From NCBI GenBank assembly GCA_021464525.1, contig JADRCO010001152.1, forward strand, positions 1 through 22,001: 22,001 nt of DNA. The letters are read 5' to 3'. Shown here piece by piece: positions 1-8,860 of this stretch. The notes beneath the pieces are model-generated. The model was not told the origin of the DNA. It did no database searches and was given only the letters and a program-made list of their open reading frames with translations. How positions within the stretch are numbered: position 1 is the first letter of the stretch; every line of letters begins with the position of its first letter. The DNA comes from Rhizophagus sp. LPA8_4_AMF. Lineage: Eukaryota; Glomeromycota; Glomeromycetes; Glomerales; Glomeraceae. Both the position numbers and the translations under genes were made by a program.

Positions 1-297
1 TGGTGGTTGAATGACCTTTGTACAACCTTTGAAAAAAACAAAAAAAAAAAAAAAAAATCATACGAGCTTGAAGCCATTTTTGGAATTCCGAACATACCAA
101 AAAAAAAAAAAATTTATGGCTTTGATAAGTTATTTCAGACATTTTCCGGTACATTTAAAAAAATCGTGAAAAAGTTTTTTATTATTCATTTTGTTATTTA
201 ATGGCAAATATTCGATGTAACATCGTTTTAAATGAAAAAGTAAAAAAATTCCATTATATTCTTTTAATTCTTTTAATAAATTTTCGATAAGACCAAT

Positions 298-366
298 AAA
301 AAAAAAAAAAAAAAGGTGAATTTTTAATTTTTTTTTTTTTTAAAAAAATTTTTTTTTTTTTTTTTT
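298..366. repeat. poly(A)/poly(T) low-complexity block
   Basis: A run of 17 A is followed within a few bases by long T runs separated by a short A run. The A and T runs could pair with each other. Such tracts recur in the window (10198-10299, 21951-21980). They may be the tails of old retroposed copies or simple slippage products; nothing here decides between the two. Confidence 0.8.
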
Positions 367-723
367 GCCACATTTTTTTTATTTTTCACGTGAAATTCAA
401 TGATCATATGGCCATATAGTTAAGATAGTCATCCTATTGGAGTTTTAACCATATATAACTAGTGTAACAACAAGTATCTACAATGAATGATTCAAGAATT
501 TTGGCTGATCAATTAGAAATTTTAAATGGACTTTTCTTTCAATAATTGGATGTTCGGGAAAAAAAATATATCCAAAACAAGTAAACAGAAAATGTGATAA
601 CTTCTCATAGTTTTTTTTTTTAATTTTAGAATGAGAATAAAAAGAAATTAGAACGTTTTAAAAACTTTTGGTTTTCGTGTAACAAATTTTTATGTAACTA
701 ATAATGTGATGCATGTTAGAAGA

Positions 724-757
724 AATAATAATAATAATAATAAATAAATAAATAATA
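724..757 (+). repeat. (AAT)n/(AAAT)n microsatellite
   Basis: About six AAT triplets are followed by AAAT units. It is a simple repeat outside any gene. A second, imperfect TAA-rich stretch lies at about 1260-1300, just ahead of the membrane-protein start codon. Confidence 0.85.
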
Positions 758-1036
758 ACGAAAAAAAGTTAAAATTGTCGGAATTAAACAAAAAAATATT
801 TATATTATAAAAAAAGAATTCATTTACGATACATGGAATTTTAATTACGTATATTCTACATTCCCCTCACACATGTCATTATTTTAATGTAACTTGATCA
901 TCAAACCGATCAACGGTTAATCTTAATAAGAAAGATCCAATGAATTGATGTAAATCAAGAAAATCTTATAGCTTATTTATATTTTTTTATATTAATAAAA
1001 AAAAAAAGAGGGAGAATGAAATTAATTTTCCTTTTC

Positions 1037-1328
1037 TATAAAAGAATTCTATAAAAAAATATCACACATAAGTATATATAGATTCCTACTTTCTATCTTT
1101 AATGAAAACAAAAATTTATGAGTTATTAGTAATTTGTAACGTTCTATTACATTCATTTAATGTCATATTTTTTATCATTTTTGAATCTCGGAAAAACTTT
1201 TTTTCTCTCCTTTTTTCCGTGATGATGATATTTACTCTTTGAAAGGGTAATTGAAAGTTATTATAGTAATAATAGTAATAGTAGTAATAATACTAATATC
1301 TTACATTTATTGATAATAATATTATACA
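1037..1328 (+). promoter_or_regulatory. candidate promoter and 5' leader of the membrane-protein gene
   Basis: A TATA-box-like TATAAAAG lies at 1037-1044, about 285 bp before the start codon. A pyrimidine-rich tract (about 1196-1219, mostly T and C) follows, then a TAA/TAG-repeat leader up to the ATG. Pyrimidine tracts near transcription starts are common in fungal promoters. The assignment is positional only; transcript-start data would decide it. Confidence 0.3.
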
Positions 1329-2432
1329 ATGGGTTTACTACGAAGAGGCTATGGTGATGACGACCAACAATATGTACCCTCCGAAAGTACCAAATATATT
1401 AAAATACACTACGCAATCATTCTTTCAGTACTACTGTTTATAATTATAATAGGTGTATTATTATACATATATCGTAGAAAATTACAAAAAATAAAATCAC
1501 TTGCAAATAATCTTAATCGCTCTGCACACATCACTCATCTAACTAATGCTGATGAGGGAATATATAATTCATTAGATTATTATTCAAATAATTTTGCTGG
1601 TAATGATAATAAGTCCTCCACTTATCCTTCGGATAAAAAAATAAATCCTCAACTTGATCCTGCACATGAAAATGAAAATGAAAATGAAAAAGAAAATGAA
1701 AATGAAAATGTAAACGAAAACGAAAACGAACTTAAATCTTCTGGTTCTCTTGATTCAAGTATATCAAATGGAAATAGGAATTATTTTATATATGCTAAAA
1801 GTGGTAAAATTAAAAACGATATTAGCTCTTTGTTACAATTTGATAAAAGTGATTCTAAAAAATCAAATAGTTTTAGTGGTAGTATTAAACGAAGTAAAAA
1901 AAAATCTAAAGTTAACCTTAATCAAATATCACCACCAATAACTTCTTCTTCCGATAGTATTTATGATAATGAAAAAGCAGTTACTTTAGCTAATGCGACT
2001 ACAAGGGTTATTCCTCCTGTTCCTTCTCTTCCATCAAATAAATATATACAACCAAAGGAAATTCTACGTGGACCTCAAATGACAGAAAACCATTTAATTC
2101 GTCAAGATTCTGATACCTCCGATAATACTATTACTACTGTTACTTCCGGCGCTAGTGACACTTCCGATGATACTATTACTATTAATACCAGTACTTATGA
2201 TAATCCTATATTAGAAATGACCAAAAAAAGTGACTTGGAAATGACCAAAATTGATTTGGAAATGACCAAAGAAGATATTAATAATAAGATAATAATTAAT
2301 GAAACGAAAGAAGTGACTCTTGATATGGTACCAATTAATGAAAATGATAATGAATCAAATCTCAAAGATTCTTATTCGAACCTTTCGAGAGAGACTAATA
2401 TTTTTACCAAATATTATTACGTTGTTTCATAA
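1329..2432 (+). CDS. single-pass membrane protein with low-complexity cytosolic tail, function unknown
   Basis: An intact, intronless frame of 367 codons. I do not recognise the family. Residues 1-27 are polar (DDDQQ near the start) and there is no cleavable signal peptide. Residues 28-48 form one strongly hydrophobic helix (IILSVLLFIIIIGVLLYIY) followed by RRK, which under the positive-inside rule predicts a cytosolic C-terminal tail of about 320 residues. That tail is disordered and repetitive: an Asn-Glu alternation at about 114-133, a Lys/Ser-rich basic patch at about 175-195, a proline motif PPVPSLP at about 232-238 that could bind SH3 or WW domains, two TSD(N/D)TIT repeats at about 263-285, and three LEMTK repeats at about 298-319. 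It ends in an aromatic NIFTKYYYVVS. AATAAA lies about 140 bp after the stop. Codon use matches the AT-rich surroundings. Fungal adaptor or receptor-like single-pass proteins share this layout, but function cannot be assigned. Confidence 0.75.
   Translation: MGLLRRGYGDDDQQYVPSESTKYIKIHYAIILSVLLFIIIIGVLLYIYRRKLQKIKSLANNLNRSAHITHLTNADEGIYNSLDYYSNNFAGNDNKSSTYPSDKKINPQLDPAHENENENEKENENENVNENENELKSSGSLDSSISNGNRNYFIYAKSGKIKNDISSLLQFDKSDSKKSNSFSGSIKRSKKKSKVNLNQISPPITSSSDSIYDNEKAVTLANATTRVIPPVPSLPSNKYIQPKEILRGPQMTENHLIRQDSDTSDNTITTVTSGASDTSDDTITINTSTYDNPILEMTKKSDLEMTKIDLEMTKEDINNKIIINETKEVTLDMVPINENDNESNLKDSYSNLSRETNIFTKYYYVVS
1666..1732 (+). repeat. in-frame GAAAAT hexamer array within the membrane-protein gene
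   Basis: About ten tandem GAAAAT/GAAAAC-type hexamers encode alternating Glu-Asn. The six-base period keeps the reading frame whenever copies are gained or lost, so length variation between strains is likely. Late units switch to AAC codons, which shows some age. Confidence 0.85.
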
Positions 2433-2624
2433 AATTCTAATTTAATTGTAATTTTAATTTAAATTTGTTCATAATTTATTCTCATAGTTTATTCTTAATA
2501 TAATTACTATAATATTCTTTATAATTTGATGTGTTTACCTCTAATATTGGATATATTCTTATGGTAAGTAAATAAATCTTCACCTTTCTTATTTATTTTT
2601 TTGTTTCGCGACATTTTTAATAAG
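2433..2624 (+). other. 3' untranslated region and spacer
   Basis: AT-rich sequence with no open frame. AATAAA at 2571-2576 is the best candidate polyadenylation signal for the upstream gene. No terminal repeats or RNA gene were seen. Confidence 0.4.
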
Positions 2625-3419
2625 TAAACTTTAATTTACGTGATCGTAAGTATTTTGATACATTTCGATCTAAAAACTTAAATATATTTACGTCAAGGCG
2701 GATTAATAAACATGATTCTATACGATTCGATCTACTATTATGTTTTCATTTCCACTTTCTTTCATATTAGAATCAAAACTCTATTTATATTATATTGTTG
2801 GAAATGTAAAAAAAAGACCTGCTTCATTCATTTCGTGCTAAATATTCGACCAAAGTGAAAATTCTAATGTCGCGCAAAAAAAAAAAACGTATCACGTGGC
2901 GCACGTGGCTCATTAAAAAAAAGTCGCGTATCCCGGAACTTTTAAGTATCATCTTAAATTGTGATTTCGCTAATTCGGGATTAATTCTTTTTATTCAAAA
3001 TATCGTATTTTTTAACGAACAAACCAATTTTTTGAATATTTATGAAAATTAATCTTATACGATTTTTAATATATAGTACATTTCGCTTCTTGACATAAGA
3101 AAGATCAACCCTGTCACGAATACAAATTATTTAATTATTTTGTCATTATGAAAATTGAGTCAAGGTGACCGTATGATGTCGCAATATCCACACAAATTTT
3201 GTTTATTGTGAATTAAGATATAATATTTTGATGCAATAACATGCAAGAAGATTACTCTTTTATCGTATAATGATTTCCGAATATAATATAATAAATAATA
3301 CCGCAAAAAGGAATATTATTTTGAGTCAAAAAGTCGATGAAAATAAAGTCAAAATCCCGAAAAAGTAATTTGTGAGGCTCACTCCATATTGCGATGAATA
3401 ATATAACTGACGCACGTCA
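2625..3419 (+). repeat. diverged segmental duplication, copy A
   Basis: This block aligns in the same order and direction with 7690-8475. Anchors shared by both include TTTACGTG(A/G)TCGTAAG, a CTTTCTTT-TATTAG(A/G)A segment, GTGCTA(A/C)ATAT(T/C)CGA(C/T)CAAAGTG, an ACGTGG-AAAAAA segment and CCATATTGC(G/A)ATGAATA. Small indels separate the anchors. It has no convincing coding sequence; the 65-codon frame at 2855-3052 is not conserved in copy B. It may be the flank of a lost gene or part of an old transposon. Confidence 0.55.
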
Positions 3420-3428
3420 TATGTCGAC

Positions 3429-3964
3429 GGATCCATTTCACCGAATTCTATTTCGCCAAATGGACATTTCACCGAAAATGATGGTAACGATTAACATTTT
3501 ATAAAAAATATTCATCGCGCAATGTAAATAAAATTTAAATTATTTTTAGTTTTGGGATATTATCACTTTAACATTCAAGTAACTGATATTAACTTTATTT
3601 TCTGAAAACATTTATTCCCGAAAAATGTAAGTAAAAAAAAAAAGATTAATGTATTATAAACAATGAGATAAATTTTGATAAAAATTTGCTAATCCAAAAA
3701 TTTATCTAGAAAGATTTCTTTATGTATTTAGTATAAAAACAATAAAATAACCAAATGGAATAAATAATTTTTCGGCGAAATGTCCATTCGACAAAATGTC
3801 GATTGGACGAAAATGTCCATTCGATAAAATGGCTTCGGCGAATGGAATTCGGTGAAATGGTATTTCGGCGAAACGTCCTTTCAGCGAAATATCCCTTTAG
3901 TAAAATATCCCTTCTGCGAAATATCCCTTCGGCGAAATGGACTTCGGCGAAAAGTCCGAATATC
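3429..3964. mobile_element. foldback-type element 1, arms of 16-bp repeats, 9-bp target duplication
   Basis: Both arms are arrays of degenerate units close to ATTTCGCCGAATGGAC; the left arm (about 3429-3480) is short and the right arm (about 3770-3964) longer and in inverted orientation. Between them is a unique AT-rich core of about 290 bp with no gene. The element is flanked by the identical 9-mer TATGTCGAC (3420-3428 and 3965-3973). A 9-bp duplication and arms built of short tandem repeats are known for foldback elements and for Mutator-like (MULE) transposons. It is non-autonomous. The core matches the reverse complement of the core of the element at 6364-7149. The 73-codon frame over the right arm is repeat translation, not a gene. 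Confidence 0.72.
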
Positions 3965-3973
3965 TATGTCGAC

Positions 3974-4278
3974 TGTGTCGACTTTGAAAAGTTGAGTAAG
4001 TTTATTTATTTGTTTATTTATTAATTCAATTCTATTTTATTAGAAAAATTTAAAATTTATATAATTAATATTGAGTTACATATTATAGTATTGTTATTTC
4101 AAGTAGTAATTAAATATTAAATTTTCAATTCCAAATGTATCTTGTAAATATCGTCACCGGAAGCATCGACCATATATGAACGTTGATACCAGAAAACTAA
4201 TGGAACGAATATCATTGTGACAAGAAGTTTGGTGTACTATGTCGATGAATAAATGTATTTGGATTTTTGCATCATAAG
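3974..4278. other. spacer without recognisable feature
   Basis: AT-rich DNA between foldback element 1 and the LTR-like segment. No supported open frame, inverted repeat or RNA gene was seen. TGGTATCA, the core of a common Ty1/copia primer-binding site, can be read on the minus strand near 4185, but lies about 90 bp from the neighbouring LTR-like end, too far for the usual layout. Confidence 0.4.
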
Positions 4279-4465
4279 TGTTAGAACGCGGAGTTAGTCG
4301 GTAGAAGCGACGATCGACTCACGAAAGTACGTCCAAGGTACTCTTATTTTTCTTGGGCGATGATAAACATGATAAACAACTTTGGCAACAAATACTCGAC
4401 TATTATATACTGCACAATAGATTTATTTTACTATACGACAATTAAAAAATTTTCACTATCTAACA
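4279..4465. mobile_element. solo-LTR-like fossil (LTR retrotransposon kin), tentative
   Basis: The segment begins TGTTAG and ends CTAACA, the short inverted ends with TG...CA borders typical of long terminal repeats, and contains a TATA-like ATTATATACT in its second half. No matching target duplication, polypurine tract or internal coding region is visible beside it, so if it is an LTR it is an old, isolated copy. Family (copia or gypsy) cannot be told. Confidence 0.3.
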
Positions 4466-4857
4466 TCCAATTATTCTAATTAGAAGATAATACATTTCTT
4501 TTACAAAATTAATTAATTGAATAAATGAATCAATATAATCTAAGACCTGAATATGTCTTCACTTGTATAACTGCTTGACCAAGTTGTATCCCTAGAAAAA
4601 AAACAAGAAATGAAACGTTAGAAATGATTCTATAAAGTCAAAAATTTGCAGCGGTAAGTTATCTTACCAAATTTAATTCATTTAATTCTGTAGATTACCC
4701 CTTTCATTTTTTTCTGATTTCTTTATTTTGTTATGGAAATAAAATTTAACACCTAAGTTGCATTTTTATATAATGAAAAAAAATTCTTAATAAAATATTG
4801 TTTCTACTTATTTCCTGTCACACACGATAATGAATACGTTAAATATAAAAAGAAAAT
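4466..4857. other. spacer without recognisable feature
   Basis: AT-rich sequence. A GTAAGT-like motif near 4653 followed by a TTCTGTAG-like motif near 4690 could mimic a short intron, but there are no coding exons on either side. No other structure was seen. Confidence 0.4.
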
Positions 4858-4859
4858 TA

Positions 4860-5249
4860 TATGGGGACCTTTCCAGGAAAAGCCGGAGCTCGGCCGATCA
4901 CGTGATTTCAAGAAAACGCAATTTAAATCATGTGATCAATTTAGCAATTATTTCGAAAAAATAAAAATGGCTTTAATAACTTAAAATAAAATTTTGCCAA
5001 TAATTATTTATGAACATTAACTATCTTTTAACACATTTATTTTATTTATATTATGAAATATGTAAACATATTGACTTAATAAAATTTTTAATAAAAATTT
5101 AATTATTCGAAAATTATTTTTTTTACTAATATTTTATAAATAAAATATCACATTTTTTAAAAGGTTAGACTGGTAGTCATGTGATTATCAAAAAATCTCA
5201 ATTTTGAATTTTTGGCCGAGCCCCGGCTTTTCCTGGAAAGGTCCCCATA
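4860..5249. mobile_element. MITE with 35-bp near-perfect terminal inverted repeats and TA target duplication
   Basis: The ends at 4861-4895 and 5214-5248 are inverted copies with a single mismatch (GCCGGAGCTC against GCCGGGGCTC); the outer part reads ATGGGGACCTTTCCAGG. TA dinucleotides flank both ends (4858-4859, 5250-5251), as expected for Tc1/mariner-type insertion. The 320-bp interior is AT-rich, carries no gene, and has CACGTGAT or CATGTGAT motifs near both ends. The near-identity of the ends suggests relatively recent insertion compared with other elements here. Superfamily is inferred from the TA duplication only. Confidence 0.82.
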
Positions 5250-5251
5250 TA

Positions 5252-5769
5252 TTGTATTCATATGATAGTGCTGAGCAATAATTGCTTTCTGAACGCTTGT
5301 CATTAATGTGATTGAAAGATAGTCTTCTAGTCGCCTTTTTAGAACATATAGAAATTGGATTCTGAAAATAGAATTTGGGAAGATATTATCTGCCTATCGT
5401 GAGAATGTTCACAAAAAAAAAAAATAGTAAGTTGAAAGATTATTGGAAACTCCTCGAGTTGTCGATTATTCACATAAATTTAGATGCGCCGATTATTCAC
5501 ATGATTATGATAACCATAGAGGTTAAATCTTGGTTATCTGCAAAAGATGAACTATCGTTGTAGATATTACTCCTTGGTGATTCTTTCCATGAATGTACTT
5601 TTTTTTGATACTTAGTGGAATTCATTTTAAATGAAAAATTAATGGATTTATTGGAATTGAAGTGTGTAAATGGTTCCATGTTTCCATATTAAATGTTATT
5701 TTCTTTTTTTAAAAAGAAGAAACTCGATAAAATTAGGACAATCCAATTAAAATTTGTTTAACATTAATT
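5252..5769. other. spacer without supported gene
   Basis: Two short overlapping open frames occur here (5375-5563 plus, 5497-5679 minus). Neither has a recognisable motif, and both are within the length expected by chance. No repeats beyond A/T runs. Confidence 0.4.
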
Positions 5770-5771
5770 TA

Positions 5772-5958
5772 CATCAGGAAATTTTTTTCCACTTAAAATT
5801 CACGTGAAAATCCACTGTGGAAATATGTGGAAATCTAAATAGTCCTAACATTTTCTAAATACCCCTGGCGTAAATGGGAATCCATGTAGGATATATGGGA
5901 ATGTATGTAATTCCACATGTTCCGATACAAACCTATGTGGTCTAAAAATTTCCTGATG
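5772..5958. mobile_element. short MITE with TA target duplication
   Basis: The ends are perfect 15-bp inverted repeats CATCAGGAAATTTTT and AAAAATTTCCTGATG, each flanked by TA (5770-5771, 5959-5960). The 187-bp body contains several TGTGGAAAT / ATTCCACAT-like partly inverted motifs, so the single strand could fold extensively. It has no coding capacity; the 86-codon minus-strand frame crossing its right end is chance. A Tc1/mariner-type insertion mechanism is inferred from the TA flanks. Confidence 0.72.
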
Positions 5959-5960
5959 TA

Positions 5961-6363
5961 CTCAACAAACCAGGATATCGAAATTTTTTGATTTTGGTCA
6001 ACAAAAATGTTGATAACATATGTCATGATTAAAAGATCACGTGCAAAATGAAAAATTTTCATTCTTACCAAAGTATAAATCATTATACAATTCAAATTGC
6101 TACTATAAATAATAATAAATAAAAATTTAAATTTTTAATTAATTCAATAAAAAAAAAGAATTGAGGTATTAAAATTAACCACCAACTCTTTCTTTGTGAC
6201 TAACAATACTAACTTGAAAAGGTTTACCACGAATTGCAAATGGCAACGTAGATTATAATTCCTAGAATTTAAATTACATCATTTATTTTTACTTATGGTA
6301 TTCGTATTTTGGTATATAATTAAAATTTACAGATACTTTCTATATATTCAGTTGTATAATATT
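5961..6363. other. spacer without recognisable feature
   Basis: AT-rich DNA between the short MITE and foldback element 2. No supported gene or inverted repeat was seen. Confidence 0.4.
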
Positions 6364-7149
6364 GGTATCGGGACTTTTTACCGAAATCCATTTCGCCGAA
6401 GCCATTTTGCCGAAGGGATATTTCGCCGAAGGGACGTCTTCGCCTAAATACCGTTTCACTGAAACATCATTTCACAAAATACCATTTCGTCGAAGCCATT
6501 TTATCGATTGGACATTTCGCGAATGGACATTTTGCCGAATGGACATTTCGCCGAAAAATTAAATACATCCCTTATTTTGCGGTTAGTAAGCACCCCTGAA
6601 AATAAGCACCCCTGGCCAGAATTATGGTGATTTTGACCAGAATTATGAGGATCTTGGCCGGAATTAAGTGCAAAAAAGGGTACTTATGTACTTATATACC
6701 GCAAAATACGGTATTTGGTTATTTTATTGTTACCAAATATCATTTCTAGAAAAAATTTTGGATTAGACGATTTGTATTAAATTTATCTCGTTGTTCATTA
6801 TGTATTAATCTTTTTTACTTGCTTTTTCGTGAATAAATGTTTTCAAGAAAATAAAGTTATTTATTTATTGCTTAACAACTAATATTAGTTACTTGAATGT
6901 TAAAGTGTTATATCCTGGAAAAAAAAGATCTTTAAAAATAATTTTCATTGCGATGAATATTCTTTATAAAAATGTTAATCGCTACCATTTTCGACGAAAT
7001 GTCCATTCAGCGAAATGGAATTCGGCGAAATGATGTCGATAAAATGAACTTTCGGTAAAACGTCCTTTTGGCGAAACATCCCTTCGATTAAACATCCCTT
7101 CGGCGAAATGGCCTCGGCGAAATGGTTTCGGTAAAATGTACCGTAACCC
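6364..7149. mobile_element. foldback-type element 2, opposite orientation to element 1
   Basis: The left arm (6364-6556) holds about eleven units close to ATTTCGCCGAATGGAC; the right arm (about 6986-7149) holds inverted units. The core (about 6716-6985) is the reverse complement of the core of element 1; shared anchors are TAACATT, ACACTTTAACATTCAAGTAACT, ACATTTATTC and AATAAAATAACCAAAT in that order. The outer ends read GGTATCGGGAC (plus) and GGGTTACGGTAC (minus) before TTTTACCGAA. No clean 9-bp target duplication remains, so it is older or its ends are eroded. A smaller element sits within it at 6569-6712. Minus-strand and plus-strand open frames over the arms are repeat translation. Confidence 0.68.
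6569..6712. mobile_element. nested MITE inside foldback element 2
   Basis: The ends are imperfect inverted repeats: CCCTTATTTTGCGGTTAGTAAG at left and, on the minus strand from the right, CCGTATTTTGCGGTATATAAG (a shared TATTTTGCGGT core). The segment is absent from the corresponding position of element 1, where the core runs straight into the repeat arm. Inside are two TAAGCACCCCTG repeats and three 21-bp direct repeats starting GGCCAGAATTATG, GACCAGAATTATG and GGCCGGAATTAAG (6614-6676). There is no coding capacity. Exact target duplication is unclear. Confidence 0.68.
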
Positions 7150-7264
7150 AATGATTTAATATTCATTTGAATATCATTGTTATTTTCTTTATGAGTCAAT
7201 TAAATGTACAGTATCATTAAATATTCCATTAGATTAGTAGAGTTCTTTTTGGCAAATAACCATG

Positions 7265-7451
7265 CCCTGTAAAAAAAGTCGATCCGTTTTTTTTATTCCA
7301 TCTTTTTTTCCGTAAAAGGCTCATATTTCCGGAATAAATAACTTTATATCACGGAATTTATCGAATTATTTACATTTTCCGTGAATGGATCCGTGAAACG
7401 CTCATTTTTACGGAGATTTTACAGAAATAACGGATAAAATTTTTTATAGGG
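7265..7451. mobile_element. MITE with ATG target duplication
   Basis: The inverted ends read CCCTGTAAAAAAAGTCGATC at left and CCCTATAAAAAATTTTATCC from the right on the minus strand, then CGTT in both. The 3-bp direct repeat ATG flanks it (7262-7264, 7452-7454). The 187-bp body has several CCGT/ACGG motifs and no gene. A 3-bp duplication is known for PIF/Harbinger and CACTA elements, but the end sequence alone does not assign a superfamily. Confidence 0.68.
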
Positions 7452-7454
7452 ATG

Positions 7455-7689
7455 TATTGTATTCGGAAATTTTATTTCTAGCGAATACTTAATAAATTAA
7501 ACTAGGTCTGTGTTATTGAACAATCACACCACCGTACTACAAGATTGAAAGAACAATAAAATATTCAATCACAAATTACACTATAATAAAGGACATTTGA
7601 TCTTAAAGAATGAAAAAAAAGTCTAACAATCCATTATTTTAAAAGAAGTTTACGTGGACATCAATACATACATGTACGCTATATAGCAT
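7455..7689. other. spacer without recognisable feature
   Basis: AT-rich DNA; no open frame, inverted repeat or RNA gene was seen. Confidence 0.35.
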
Positions 7690-8475
7690 GGTAAATTTAC
7701 GTGGTCGTAAGCATTTTCAAAACATTATGATCGAAATACTTTGACAATTTTATCTTATATGACATTGATTTTACACGATCTCATTTATTTAATATTTTAT
7801 CGCGTCTTCATTCTCGCTTTCTTTTATTAGGAGTGATATTATGTTAATAAATTCATCAACGCTCAATACTTCCTCCGAAATCGATCTACGACTCTACGTT
7901 ATATTTTTTTGCTCTTTTTTTTTAAATTGATTAACACATATTGTATTTCTTGAGTTTTATTATAAAAAAAATTTACAATATCGCAGCACATAAAGAAATA
8001 CATAAACTAAATATATGATTATGATAAATCATATATCCCTTCTAACTACATTGTTAATTACTTAGTATTATTACTATTGTTAGCCTACCAATTATTTTTT
8101 GCATGTTTGGGAATTGTAAAAAATGAAGTTTATTATAAAAGATTTATCAATATTGTGCTACATATCCGATCAAAGTGAATTGATAAGAAAATTCTAGTAT
8201 CCACAATTATTACAAAAACATATTTATAAATAGATACAACATCTATTACGTGGTACAATAAAAAAGCTCGTTTCCACCATGTATCGATGTTATAAAACGT
8301 TTTGAAAACGAATTAAATAATGGTTGATATTCTCATATACAGTACGCTAACAATACTCAAAATAGAAATAAAGAATCAAATAACTAAATTATTTATGCAA
8401 TATTCATTTAATAGTATAATACCATATTGCAATGAATACTGTATTTCATCAGGTGATAATTGACACGCGTTTGCT
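7690..8475 (+). repeat. diverged segmental duplication, copy B
   Basis: This is the partner of 2625-3419, in direct orientation about 5 kb away. The shared anchors occur in the same order with indels; the largest extra piece in copy B is about 200 bp around 7850-8090. Copy A is followed at once by foldback element 1, while copy B continues with ATAATTGACACGCG, matching the ATAACTGACGCACG just before element 1. Element 1 therefore inserted after the duplication or only in copy A. There is no coding capacity. Confidence 0.55.
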
Positions 8476-8860
8476 AATAAGTAATTCATTAGTTAAACAC
8501 TAATTCTATCAAATTGAGAATATCCTGAAAATTTTCAAATAAGAATAATTATTACACCATAATGATTTTTTAGTTTATCGATATGAATACGAAAAGGAAA
8601 AATCTAAATTAAGGACAATGGAGGAAATAGGTCAAAGACAAATTATATACATTACGAGGACCCGAGCAATAGCAATACAGAGCTTGAACCAAAATAATGT
8701 GTAGATCCTTCCTTTTTTGGATAATGCCAGGCGAAATTACGTAGTTCTAGCCCTGAAGACGTGTAGAGCTAATAGTAAATGAGTGCCGATCTCTCGTAAC
8801 CTATTTATATATTTCTACATCACGTTTCTTTTTGTACAGTACATTACATCTCAATACTTG
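8476..8860. other. spacer with a possible short coding remnant
   Basis: From about 8555 to 8705 the plus strand is open for 51 codons without a methionine start (it contains YEYEKEKSKLRTMEEIGQRQ) and ends at TAG. It resembles real protein in composition but matches no family I know. The rest of the stretch shows nothing. Confidence 0.25.

Larger units (their letters stand above)
1..1036. other. gene-poor, AT-rich upstream region
   Basis: No supported gene. The short open frame at the left edge (7-201) is driven by runs of AAA codons and is best explained as low-complexity sequence. The stretch holds poly(A) and poly(T) tracts and a microsatellite (listed separately) and otherwise shows only AT-rich sequence with no recognisable motif. 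The left edge could be the tail of a feature lying outside the window. Confidence 0.55.

Noticed and set aside
465-480. CATATATAACTAGTG shared with 9173-9188
   Set aside because: A 15-base match of this AT-rich composition can arise by chance, and flanking sequence differs at once.
1750-1941. 63-codon frame inside the membrane-protein gene
   Set aside because: It is a shifted-frame shadow of the real gene.
2855-3052. 65-codon plus-strand frame
   Set aside because: It lies in the duplicated non-coding block and is not preserved in copy B.
3803-4024. 73-codon frame and similar frames at 6362-6562 and 6975-7199
   Set aside because: They translate the 16-bp units of the foldback arms; no start context, no family, and the same units occur on the opposite strand.
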